Made by a program: the position numbers and the translations under genes. Shown here in pieces: positions 54,450 through 63,433 of a DNA stretch of 64,000 bases. The stretch spans positions 1 through 64,000 of the forward strand of contig NZ_LATZ01000014.1 of NCBI RefSeq assembly GCF_000981385.1. Reading direction: 5' to 3'. The DNA is from Bacillus sp. SA1-12. Its GTDB lineage: Bacteria; Bacillota; Bacilli; Bacillales; Bacillaceae. The notes below the pieces were generated by a model. That model saw only the letters and a list, made by a program, of their open reading frames with translations, made no database searches and was not told the origin of the DNA. Each line of letters opens with the position of its first letter. Position 1 is the first letter of the stretch.

Positions 54450-55898
54450 ATGAGTATTTTAAAAACATATCCTGCACCAAAAGAAGCTGTTTGTAACGAT
54501 GACTTTTTTGTGAGAGTTCGTGAAGAAGGAGGTGAATGGATACCATTATCTGTTTATGAAGTGAAAGTTGACATGCATAATGTTCGGAAGGCTTCAATGG
54601 CTCAATTTGATATGGAAGGAAATATCGAAGTAGAAATAACCTGTAACAATACAGTTGATGTAAAAGATGTTACGATTCGTCCTTTGTCATATAAAGTTTC
54701 ATACGAACATTATCAAAATGTTATTAATTTGAAGTTGGATCATCCGTGCAAGCTGTCAATTGAAATTAATGGAGAGCGCTTTCATAACTTTCACTTATTT
54801 GCGAATCCAATGGAAAAGGATCACCTTAACCCGACTAATAGACATACAGTAGTAATCGAACCGGGTATTCATCTTCCAGATGATATTGTCCGCTTAGCTT
54901 CAGAGCCAAATTCTGATAATGAAATTCCTGATACGGTGTATTTTGCTCCTGGTTATCATTATTTGGTTGGCAGTCAGCTTCTTGTGCCATCGGGTAAAAC
55001 GATTTATTTAGCAGGTGGTACGGTTGTTGTAGGTTCATTCGTATGTAACTCCGTACAAGATGTGACTATTCGAGGGAGGGGTATCATTTATTTGGCGGAT
55101 ATCGAAAAGACAACTTACTTTAGAGGGATACAGATCGAATTTTCAAAAAGCATTACGATTGATGGTATCGTTGTGGTTGATCCGCCGCATTACAGTATTC
55201 TTATTGGTCAATCTTCTGACATTAAGATAAACAATTTTAAATCGTTTAGCACTCGGGGCTGGTCCGATGGGATTGATATGATGTCCAGTACAGATATTCA
55301 TATTAATGATGTGTTTATGCGAAATTCTGATGACTGTATTGCCGTCTACGGCAGTCGCGGAAATTATTTTGGTGACACGAAAAACGTGCAAGTGAAGAAC
55401 TCCATTTTATGGGCCGATGTTGCACACCCTATTAATATGGGGACACACGGCGATCATGGGGGAAATGGAGATACTATAGAGAATATTCATTTTGAAAATA
55501 TTGATATCCTTGAACATCATGAACCACAAGAAGATTATTGGGGAGCAATGTCAATCAATGCCGGGGATAAGAATGTCATTAAAAACATCAAATTCGAAAA
55601 CATACGCGTAGAAGATTTTGAACTAGGGCAATTAGTAGATATTAGAGTTGTTTTTAATAAAAAATATAATCCTGTACCAGGCAATCGAATTCATAATATA
55701 ACATTTAAAAATATTGAGTATAATGGCAGAAATGAAAAGCCATCTCGAATCTATGGGTATGATTCTGGACGTTCTGTTAAAGATGTTTCATTTAGTAATC
55801 TTAGAATTAATGGGCGGATTATAAGAAATGCTAAAAGTTATTTTGATATAAATGAGTATGCCCATCATATTACTTTTGATTCAAACCTAGATAAATAG
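54450..55898 (+). CDS. Glycoside hydrolase family 28-like beta-helix enzyme
   Basis: The 482-residue protein has an N-terminal beta-sandwich (about 1-125) and then a right-handed beta-helix. GH28 catalytic motifs are recognisable: RGWSDGIDMMSS (Asp), NSDDCIAVYG (Asp pair) and NMGTHGDHGG (His). SRIYGYDSGRS follows. GH28 enzymes hydrolyse galacturonide or related linkages by inversion. There is no signal peptide, so it acts in the cytoplasm on imported oligosaccharides. GAGGTG lies 7 nt before the ATG. Downstream neighbours are Spo0E-like and GH88 genes. Confidence 0.85.
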   Translation: MSILKTYPAPKEAVCNDDFFVRVREEGGEWIPLSVYEVKVDMHNVRKASMAQFDMEGNIEVEITCNNTVDVKDVTIRPLSYKVSYEHYQNVINLKLDHPCKLSIEINGERFHNFHLFANPMEKDHLNPTNRHTVVIEPGIHLPDDIVRLASEPNSDNEIPDTVYFAPGYHYLVGSQLLVPSGKTIYLAGGTVVVGSFVCNSVQDVTIRGRGIIYLADIEKTTYFRGIQIEFSKSITIDGIVVVDPPHYSILIGQSSDIKINNFKSFSTRGWSDGIDMMSSTDIHINDVFMRNSDDCIAVYGSRGNYFGDTKNVQVKNSILWADVAHPINMGTHGDHGGNGDTIENIHFENIDILEHHEPQEDYWGAMSINAGDKNVIKNIKFENIRVEDFELGQLVDIRVVFNKKYNPVPGNRIHNITFKNIEYNGRNEKPSRIYGYDSGRSVKDVSFSNLRINGRIIRNAKSYFDINEYAHHITFDSNLDK

Positions 55899-55938
55899 TT
55901 TTGCAAAATAGATGTTTAGGAAAAGGGGTGGGCTAAAA

Positions 55939-56127
55939 ATGCAATTATTTAACTTTATAATAGAGATGAAACGTACAGAAATGGAGAATTGTGCAAGAAA
56001 ATATGGGATTTCATCAGAGAAAACACTAAAAGTAAGTCAGGAACTAGACAATTTATTAAATATCCAAAATAAATTTATTTGTAATTTTTTTATTGAAAAA
56101 TATAGATCTTTCTTATGTGACGAATAA
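55939..56127 (+). CDS. Spo0E-like aspartyl-phosphate phosphatase
   Basis: The 62-residue protein forms a helical hairpin with the Spo0E signature SQELDNLLNIQ preceded by CARKYGISSEKTLKV. Spo0E-family proteins dephosphorylate Spo0A~P and delay sporulation. The frame extends back to 55912, but AAGGGGTGG is spaced correctly only for ATG 55939. It sits between two glycosidase genes, 41 nt after GH28, which is an unusual place for it. Confidence 0.8.
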   Translation: MQLFNFIIEMKRTEMENCARKYGISSEKTLKVSQELDNLLNIQNKFICNFFIEKYRSFLCDE

Positions 56128-56251
56128 ATAGTCTATTTCTGATATTTAAGTTTGATTGGATTAAGCAGAAATAGGGAATTTTTAGTGGGAAAATAGAAAG
56201 TTACCGATATAGACTTAACTAGACAATTAAAAAGGAGCTATTTATTGAACC

Positions 56252-57454
56252 ATGTCTAACGTTATAAAAAAAGAACGTATTATTAATCACGATAGATTTT
56301 TCAATATTGAGGAAATAACGAAAAAAGACTGGGTTGAGAAGGCATTAGAGCACGTTCTTAAAAAAATAGATCAAAACTTGACTCGCTTCGGTGAAGACTT
56401 TCCTTCTGCATCTACAAAGGATTCAAAATATTTAAAGGTCAGCGGAGATGATGTAGATTGGACGGAAGGTTTTTGGACAGGAATGCTATGGTTAGCCTTT
56501 GAAATAACAAACGATCAAAAATATAAAAGGATAGCAGATATTCAAGTAAAGCGCTTTAAAGAACGGATTAAAAAACAAATTAAAACAAATACACACGATT
56601 TAGGCTTTTTATATTCTTTATCATGTGTAAGTGCATATAAACTAACAGGGAATCAAGAAGCAAAAGAAGCTGCATTATTAGCTGCAGATTTACTAATAAT
56701 GAGATACCATGAAAAAGCGGGAATCCTCCAAGCGTGGGGCGATTTAAATAATCCTGAAGAAAGTGGAAGAATGATCATTGACTGTAACTTAAATCTTCCT
56801 TTACTTTATTGGGCAACGGAAGAAACTGGAGATAAACGTTATGCAACATTAGCGAGAAATCATATTCAAAATGCAAAGAAATATTTAGTCCGTAATGATG
56901 CTTCAACCTTCCATACCTATTTTATGGATGTTGTAACAGGTGAGCCTATTGCAGGTAAAACCCATCAAGGATACAGTGATGATTCATGCTGGTCACGAGG
57001 ACAAGCATGGGGAATTTATGGGTTTACATTAAATTATATATATACGAAGGATACTAGTTTACTAGAGTTGAGTAAAACACTTGCAAATTACTTCTTGAAT
57101 CGATTGCCCAAGGACCATGTATGTTATTGGGACCTGATCTTTACTGAGGGATCGGGGCAAGAACGTGATAGTTCAGCAGCATCAATTTCTGTATGTGGTT
57201 TGTTGGAAATGATTAAGCACTTACCATTATTAGATGAAGAAAAAGTGTTATATGAACATGCTGCACTAATAATATTAAAATCATTATCAGAAAATTATAC
57301 AACAATTGAATCAGATCAACAACATGGTCTTCTCCGTCATGGAGTATATAATAAACCGAGAGCAATAGGAATCGATGAAAGCAACCTATGGGGAGATTAT
57401 TATTACTTCGAAGCACTCGTTCGCTTAAGTAAATCATGGAATTTATATTGGTAG
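56252..57454 (+). CDS. GH88 unsaturated glucuronyl hydrolase
   Basis: The 400-residue alpha/alpha-barrel enzyme has GH88 motifs: DWTEGFWTGMLWLAFE, THDLGFLYSLSC (first conserved Asp), RMIIDCNLNLPLLYWA (second Asp) and DDSCWSRGQAWGIYGF. It hydrates and cleaves the 4,5-unsaturated uronyl residue that polysaccharide lyases leave at oligosaccharide ends. It has no signal peptide, so it is cytoplasmic. AAGGAG lies 16 nt before the ATG, an unusually long spacing; an intervening TTG frame stops at once. It complements the secreted lyase at 48503. Confidence 0.93.
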   Translation: MSNVIKKERIINHDRFFNIEEITKKDWVEKALEHVLKKIDQNLTRFGEDFPSASTKDSKYLKVSGDDVDWTEGFWTGMLWLAFEITNDQKYKRIADIQVKRFKERIKKQIKTNTHDLGFLYSLSCVSAYKLTGNQEAKEAALLAADLLIMRYHEKAGILQAWGDLNNPEESGRMIIDCNLNLPLLYWATEETGDKRYATLARNHIQNAKKYLVRNDASTFHTYFMDVVTGEPIAGKTHQGYSDDSCWSRGQAWGIYGFTLNYIYTKDTSLLELSKTLANYFLNRLPKDHVCYWDLIFTEGSGQERDSSAASISVCGLLEMIKHLPLLDEEKVLYEHAALIILKSLSENYTTIESDQQHGLLRHGVYNKPRAIGIDESNLWGDYYYFEALVRLSKSWNLYW

Positions 57455-57941
57455 CTAGAGTATGAAAACAAGATAATAATGCAAATAAAATAGTGTTTGC
57501 CAGCAGTGAAGCAACCAGTCAGTACGACCCAAGACATAATTCCTTTACCGTTGCGAAAAGATGTTTTGAGAAGGAATTATAAAGAGATCATGCGATACCT
57601 ATTAAATGATTCAAATCGCCATAAACGTGCACAAGTGTTCATATGGAATTTTGATTAAGATGAATTTAGAAGAACTGAATGATTTCTAAAAAGGCATGAG
57701 ACTAGTTAAAAAGCTAGTCTCTTTGAAGGATCATTCACATTCTAACTAAGAACAAAGAATTGCAAAATACTAGCTTATTTAATACTTACTATTATTAATA
57801 AAACTAATAATAGTAACTATCTTATCGACACTGCATCCAACGGTTTAAGTTAGGGTTATATTTATTAAGATTCGGGCATGTAAGGGTTTAAAAGAGGCTG
57901 ATAGAATAATAACTGTAAGGGAATATAAAAGGAGGGTAATT
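57455..57941. other. Intergenic stretch with possible gene remnant and terminator
   Basis: A frame from about 57525 to 57657 reads LPLRKDVLRRNYKEIMRYLL and more before stopping, without a start signal. It may be a gene remnant of unknown family. GAGACTAG / CTAGTCTC (57698-57721) followed by TTT is a terminator-like hairpin. The binding-protein gene promoter must lie between it and 57942. Confidence 0.35.
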
Positions 57942-59615
57942 ATGTTAAAACAGAAATGGGTTATCTTGTTAACTTTAATTGTAACCGCTTTCTCTGTAGT
58001 TGCAGGATGTAGCTATGGAGGTAATCAAGAGGCTTCGGTAAAGACAGAAAAATCCCCATCTACAAAAACGGAAAGTGGAAAATTTGATCCTGTTGTAGAA
58101 ATAAACACAGCTAGACCGACAGCAGGTATAAAATTTAAAGATGGTGAAGATATCAATAATAATGTTCACACAAAATGGGCAGAAGAGGAACTAGGTATTA
58201 AAATTAATAATATGTGGGATTCAGCAGATAATGGAGCTTATCATACAAAGATACGATTGGCTTTAACATCTCAAGAAACTCTTCCAGATGTCTTTGTTGT
58301 TCAAAATCGCGGGCTCGTCGCTGAACTGATGGAATCAGGAAAAGTAATGGATATTCAGGACGCTTTTGACAAATATGCTTCTGATCGTCTTAAGAAAATA
58401 TATGAAGAAAATGATGAAGGCTTAGATCAGGTTAGAGTAAATGGCAGATTAATGGGACTTCCTATTTTTACAACGGGTGATGCGACAGACCCTATGTTAT
58501 GGGTACGTCAGGACTGGCTTGACAACTTAAATCTAGAGGCGCCAACGACAATTGAAGAATTTGAAAAAGTAATGGATGCATTTACAAATAATGATCCTGA
58601 TGGAAATGGCAAGGACGATACATTTGGTTTTACTTTCTCTGGCAGTGGCGGCTATATCAACTGGATGTCTGATGCTAGTTTCGTCTTTGGAGCTTATGTT
58701 GGGAATTATCTCCCGAAAACATACCAACTATCTGAAAATGGTAAACTTGTGTATGGTTCAACTCAACCTGGAACGAAAGAAGCACTTGGAAAATTAAGAG
58801 AGTGGTATAGCAAGGGGTATTTAGATAAGGAATTAGCTGTATTGGATCCAGTGAAAGCAACAGAGAGTTTTATTCAAGGAAAATCAGGTATGATTGCAGC
58901 GCCATCATTTGCCTATGATTGGCCTTTAAAAGACATATTAGGCAATCATCCAGATGCGAAGGTTGTGCCATATAAGTTACCAACAGGTTCTGATGGCAAG
59001 ACTGCACGTTTTGGATCAACACTTAATGAGAACAAGGTTATGCTTTTTAACAAAGAATTTAAAAATATCGAAGCATTCTTTGTGTATTTAGATAAAATGT
59101 ATGATAGAGAGTTTGAAACAGGCGACTTTAAATATGGTTATGCTGAAGGATATGATTATGCATTAGTTGATGGTCAACCTGTATATGACCCAGCAAAATT
59201 CCCTGAACCGCAAAAGGAAATTTATGATCCGGGTGCATACAGCCTCCTATGGGCAACTCCGATGATTCCATTTAAATTGTCAGAAAATCAAAACTATATT
59301 TATGAGGGGAATGAACCTAAAACAAATTTACAAGATCGAATTTCCCAAGCAAATGAAAATACAATTAAAGCTGGAGCATTGAATTACAAAATGAGAGAAA
59401 TTAGTGCGCCTGATGTATTTTTAGGAGCTCCGACAGAAACCATGCAAAGTAAAGGTGAAAATCTGACAACGATGGAAGTGGAGCTATTTAATAAAATCGT
59501 TTATGGAAAAGAGCCTTTGGATAAATATGATCAATTTGTTAAGGATTGGTACGAAAAAGGCGGTACTCAAATAGAGGAAGAAGTAAATGAATGGTATGAA
59601 AGTGTAAACAAATAA
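57942..59615 (+). CDS. Large oligosaccharide-binding lipoprotein (LplA type)
   Basis: The 557-residue precursor has lipobox VVAGC (Cys23). Its mature part has the two-lobed SBP form of the LplA/YtcQ class, with WAEEELGIKINNMW near the start and LPTTI-type loops. A calcium-binding-like DPDGNGKDDTFG loop lies at about 222. It should capture oligosaccharides released by the lyase. The GGAGG site is 6 nt before the ATG. Its cognate permease starts only at 63434, on the far side of the two-component genes. Confidence 0.9.
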   Translation: MLKQKWVILLTLIVTAFSVVAGCSYGGNQEASVKTEKSPSTKTESGKFDPVVEINTARPTAGIKFKDGEDINNNVHTKWAEEELGIKINNMWDSADNGAYHTKIRLALTSQETLPDVFVVQNRGLVAELMESGKVMDIQDAFDKYASDRLKKIYEENDEGLDQVRVNGRLMGLPIFTTGDATDPMLWVRQDWLDNLNLEAPTTIEEFEKVMDAFTNNDPDGNGKDDTFGFTFSGSGGYINWMSDASFVFGAYVGNYLPKTYQLSENGKLVYGSTQPGTKEALGKLREWYSKGYLDKELAVLDPVKATESFIQGKSGMIAAPSFAYDWPLKDILGNHPDAKVVPYKLPTGSDGKTARFGSTLNENKVMLFNKEFKNIEAFFVYLDKMYDREFETGDFKYGYAEGYDYALVDGQPVYDPAKFPEPQKEIYDPGAYSLLWATPMIPFKLSENQNYIYEGNEPKTNLQDRISQANENTIKAGALNYKMREISAPDVFLGAPTETMQSKGENLTTMEVELFNKIVYGKEPLDKYDQFVKDWYEKGGTQIEEEVNEWYESVNK

Positions 59616-59620
59616 AAAAC

Positions 59621-59655
59621 GAAGGGTGTCTCATTTCGGGACACCCTCTTTCCTT
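59621..59655. terminator. Bidirectional terminator between convergent genes
   Basis: AGGGTGTC / GACACCCT with an 8-9 nt loop, flanked by A-rich and T-rich tracts, separates the binding-protein gene from the convergent response-regulator gene. Confidence 0.85.
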
Positions 59656-59666
59656 TTCTATGAAAG

Positions 59667-61271
59667 TTATTTCATTTCATTGCGAAACTTTTGTGGAGTC
59701 GTATGATAGAATTCTTTAAACAAGCGAATAAAATACTGAGTTTTCTGGTAACCTACTTCTTTAGCAATATCTCCTATTTTTTTATTCGTATTTGTTAACA
59801 AATGGCTTGCCTTTTCCATTCGTGTACGTAGTATATAGGAAGACAGACTTTCACCTGTCTCTTTTTTATATAATCTTGATAAATAAACAGGATGTAAATA
59901 AACATGTTCTCCTATTTTATTTAAAGAAACATCTTCATGTAAATTATTTACGATAAATTTTTGTACTTGTCTAATGATATGAGATTTACCTTCATTGCCC
60001 TCGTTAATACTACGTTTATATTGGTTAATCAATGACTCAGACCATTGTCTAATTTGGTCTGTTGAGTGGAAGTGAAACTGGTTTTGAAAGAATGATAAAT
60101 CTCCAATGATATCTGATATTGGGTCTCCAGTTTGATGTGAGATATACGAAAAACAACTATATAAATAATAAACAATCTGTATCCTTTGACTGTAGGTATG
60201 ACATGATGAATGATCTAATTCTTCTAGTACAGCATCAATTCTTTCGGATACCTCGTCCCACCGGTTTCCCTCCATTAAATGCAAAATGGCTGGTGATTCA
60301 TGAAGCTTTGTCAATGTTTTTAATTCTCCTTTAGCAGAAACCTGATCCAACGTCTGGATACCGTTAGGAGTGCTTACCATGTTTGTTAAGAAATAATTTA
60401 ACGTTTTAATATAAATGGTGTGAAGTTCGTGATAAAAGGTAAATGTAGGTGAAAGTAAGATAGAAATTTCCCTCTTTAAAAACGAATTTACAATTTGAAT
60501 CAGTTCATTTAGTTTCGATTGAATATGCTGGAAATCATTATTTTGAGCAGGGAGGATCATAATAATAAAATGATGATAATCGGTACATGACCATATGGCA
60601 GGTGGAGTGGTTACCTTCTCATAAAATAATTCCTCAGCTAAATTTAAAATAGTTGAAGAAAAAAGCTCAAAATCTCCTCTTGAATGACCATCAGATATTG
60701 TTTCAATTTGTATCATAGTAAGAATACATTCTTGCTTTAAGTGGATATCAATATTTAATGTTTGAATATTTTGTGAAATCTCATTATCGCTAAATTTTTT
60801 CCCGTGTAATAAATCGAGAAGAAGATGCTCTCTCATTCGGAGGGTTCCATGTTTTAAGACATCTCTTGCGTTTGCCAAGTCTATTTTATTTTGTTGCTCT
60901 TTATTAATCTCAATAAGGACTTTCTTTATGCTCTCTCTCAGGTCTTCTTCGATAATCGGTTTAAGCAAATAATCAGTCGCACCATTTTTAAGCGCTGTCT
61001 TTGCATATTCAAATTCAGAGTACCCGGAAAGAAGGATAACCTTTATTTCCGGTTTACTTTTGCGTAATGTTTGTAAAAGGTCAAGGCCGCTTTTTTCCGG
61101 CATTCGAATATCTGTTATAACAACTGAAATATTGCCATTGTCTGAAATGTCTAATGCTTCATCCACTGAAGAGGATTTATGAATTCTCTCAAAACCGAAT
61201 GTTTTCCAATCAATCGCTTCTTCCAAATAGTCAAGTACATAATCCTCGTCGTCAACTAGTAATATTTCCAT
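59667..61271 (-). CDS. YesN-type response regulator (receiver + AraC)
   Basis: The protein of about 534 residues begins MEILLVDDED with the acidic pair. Phospho-acceptor Asp54 lies in VVITDIRMPEKSG, and the conserved Lys is in DYLLKPI. A long central linker follows. The C-terminus is an AraC double helix-turn-helix (VSLNKIGEHVYLHPVYLSRL, IGDIAKEVGYQKTQYFIRLF). The frame opens at 61292, but AGAGGTG is spaced for ATG 61271. It presumably activates the adjacent transport and hydrolase genes when phosphorylated by the kinase at 61413. Confidence 0.92.
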   Translation of the reverse strand: MEILLVDDEDYVLDYLEEAIDWKTFGFERIHKSSSVDEALDISDNGNISVVITDIRMPEKSGLDLLQTLRKSKPEIKVILLSGYSEFEYAKTALKNGATDYLLKPIIEEDLRESIKKVLIEINKEQQNKIDLANARDVLKHGTLRMREHLLLDLLHGKKFSDNEISQNIQTLNIDIHLKQECILTMIQIETISDGHSRGDFELFSSTILNLAEELFYEKVTTPPAIWSCTDYHHFIIMILPAQNNDFQHIQSKLNELIQIVNSFLKREISILLSPTFTFYHELHTIYIKTLNYFLTNMVSTPNGIQTLDQVSAKGELKTLTKLHESPAILHLMEGNRWDEVSERIDAVLEELDHSSCHTYSQRIQIVYYLYSCFSYISHQTGDPISDIIGDLSFFQNQFHFHSTDQIRQWSESLINQYKRSINEGNEGKSHIIRQVQKFIVNNLHEDVSLNKIGEHVYLHPVYLSRLYKKETGESLSSYILRTRMEKASHLLTNTNKKIGDIAKEVGYQKTQYFIRLFKEFYHTTPQKFRNEMK

Positions 61272-61412
61272 CCTGTAACACCTCTTTTTCATGATGATTT
61301 ATCTCAATCTTAACGGATAATAATTCCCTACAGCATAATTCAAGTATAGCTAAGTAGATAAGTGGGATGACCGGCTAACTTCGCCACGTTCTGTGGCAAA
61401 GTAGGCACTTGT

Positions 61413-63158
61413 TCATCCTGTACTTTGAGAAAACTCCTGCTGATAGAAGTCTTCCTTTATCACGATCTTTATACAAAGTCCACCTAAGCCGCTTCTAGTA
61501 ATATCGATACCTGATGAAGGACCAAATTGGTTAACAAGTCTTTGGTTAATATTCCATAACCCGCAGCCGACCTGGTCGAGAAATTGTTTTTGATTGATTC
61601 GTTTTAATAATCTATTAATTTCTTCATTAGACATCCCAATACCATCATCTTCTATTATGATCGTGTAATTTTCTTCACTTTTCTGACCCTTTATTAGAAT
61701 TTTTCCAGAATCAATCTTTTGATCAAACCCATGATTAATGGCGTTTTCAATAATGGGTTGAAGTAATAAAGTTGGGACGATGATCCCATGCATTTCATCA
61801 GGGATGTTAATCGAATAGTGAAGCCGTTTATTTCTTAATGATTGTACTTTTAAATAATTTTCACTTAATTTAATTTCATCAAGTAATGATGTTTGATTTC
61901 CGGGTTTTTTCGTTTTATATCGATAATATTTAGCTAAGTTATCTGCCATTGCAATGACCGCATCTGGTGACTTACGAGCCATACTTACAATGTAAAATAA
62001 GCAATTGTATAAAAAATGCGGATTAATCTGTGATTGCAAATGTTTATATTCAGCATCACGGGTTCGAACTTGTTCTTCATATACATTTTCAATAAGAGTT
62101 TGAATTCTTTCTGCCATATAATTAAAATGTCCAAATACATAATCAAACTCATTATTCGCTTTTATTGTGACACGGCTTTTATAATCTCCTTTTCCAAGCA
62201 ACTCAATTTTCTTTATTAAATGTCTAATATTCATTCGAAAATGTCGATATAAAATAAATGTTAAAATACCGCCAGTCATAAAGAAAACAAGTAAACTAAC
62301 TTTCACTAGCATATTTACATTTTCTAAGGGAGACAAAAATTCATCCAGTTCTATATAACTTACCAATGTTCCCTCTAATGATGTAGAGTAGAGGGTTTGG
62401 ATCAGGTATTGTTTGTTATTCATTTTTAAAACTGAAAGTGATGGAGTGGTAGAATGGTTCTCATTAAAATTTATCTTTTCTTTTACTAGCTTGATAATCT
62501 TTGGATCAATTTCTGCGTTAGTAAAAATGTCAGAATTAGAAAAATAAAAAAAAGATGTCCCAATTCCAGATGCATCTACACTAGATAATACGTTTTTTAA
62601 AAAATGACTATTAATAGTAGATTCAATAATAATAGAAGCATTTAAAAGGCTAGGTTTTGAATAGTAAGGACTTGAAACAAGGTAATGAAACTTTTTTTCT
62701 CCATTTTCGGTAGAGGTAAACCACTTATAAAAAGGGGCAGCTTTAAAGAATTCTTTATTAAATGTTTTACTATCTTCTGTAGATATGACCTCATCATGAT
62801 TTGGTAAATAAATCGTTATATGATATAAAAATGGATTAACACTTCTCTGGATTTTCAATTTTTCTTCTAAATATTTCTTGTCCATCAAATGGTCTAAGTA
62901 CCCCGAGAATTCAAATGAACTTCCAAAAGCTTTGACACTTGAATCGTATAGGAGCATACTTGACTGCATTTCTACGTGATGTAAATCATCTTCTAATTGA
63001 TTCATAAAAAACGTTAATTGTTTGGCAGCAGAATCTTCAAGTGTTTGTCTTACGACATCTTTACTTACTTTATGTGAATAGGAAAAAAGAATAGATGTGG
63101 GTATAACCAGCATCAGCAAAAATATCATACTATTTCTAAAAATTTTATATTTTACCAT
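61413..63158 (-). CDS. YesM-type sensor histidine kinase
   Basis: The 581-residue protein has one N-terminal transmembrane helix, an extracellular sensing domain of about 250 residues (probably Cache-like) and a second helix (about 282-302). HAMP follows, then the His_kinase segment LQSQINPHFLYNCLFYIVSM with the phospho-acceptor His near 380. The HATPase domain has DDGIGMSNEEI and GCGLWNINQRL. It should sense a carbohydrate or its bound SBP and phosphorylate the YesN-type regulator. It lies 141 nt upstream of that gene on the same strand. Confidence 0.92.
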   Translation of the reverse strand: MVKYKIFRNSMIFLLMLVIPTSILFSYSHKVSKDVVRQTLEDSAAKQLTFFMNQLEDDLHHVEMQSSMLLYDSSVKAFGSSFEFSGYLDHLMDKKYLEEKLKIQRSVNPFLYHITIYLPNHDEVISTEDSKTFNKEFFKAAPFYKWFTSTENGEKKFHYLVSSPYYSKPSLLNASIIIESTINSHFLKNVLSSVDASGIGTSFFYFSNSDIFTNAEIDPKIIKLVKEKINFNENHSTTPSLSVLKMNNKQYLIQTLYSTSLEGTLVSYIELDEFLSPLENVNMLVKVSLLVFFMTGGILTFILYRHFRMNIRHLIKKIELLGKGDYKSRVTIKANNEFDYVFGHFNYMAERIQTLIENVYEEQVRTRDAEYKHLQSQINPHFLYNCLFYIVSMARKSPDAVIAMADNLAKYYRYKTKKPGNQTSLLDEIKLSENYLKVQSLRNKRLHYSINIPDEMHGIIVPTLLLQPIIENAINHGFDQKIDSGKILIKGQKSEENYTIIIEDDGIGMSNEEINRLLKRINQKQFLDQVGCGLWNINQRLVNQFGPSSGIDITRSGLGGLCIKIVIKEDFYQQEFSQSTG

Positions 63159-63300
63159 TATTTCACCACCCTTGTGTAAGATCTATCTAGAAAAAATGTT
63201 GTTTTGAAAGGGGTTTCATTTTTTTCGCCTGTTAAAAAAATGCAAATATACCTACTTCAAATGAAAATGAAATCCTCACGCTCAACAATGTTTATCTTCT

Positions 63301-63413
63301 AAACAATTCCATAAAGTTGTGGATGGGTATATAAAAGTTAATACCTTGACATAGGTGCGAATTCCTTAGATTGATATAATAATATCAGATAATTCAAAAA
63401 GTTCAATTGTTAT
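63301..63413. repeat. Right copy of the direct repeat of about 112 bp, with promoter
   Basis: This matches 47838-47950 at about nine of ten positions. The copy starts abruptly inside the codons of the transporter-like tail (KQFHKVVDG...). An extended -10 TGATATAAT (63372-63380) lies about 54 nt upstream of the permease start and probably drives it. Confidence 0.8.
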
Positions 63414-63433
63414 TTTTGATGGGGGGATACGTT

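Noticed and set aside
47838..63413. Integrative element with att sites at the direct repeat
   Set aside because: No integrase, recombinase or excisionase gene lies between the copies. A recombination or promoter-duplication origin is simpler.
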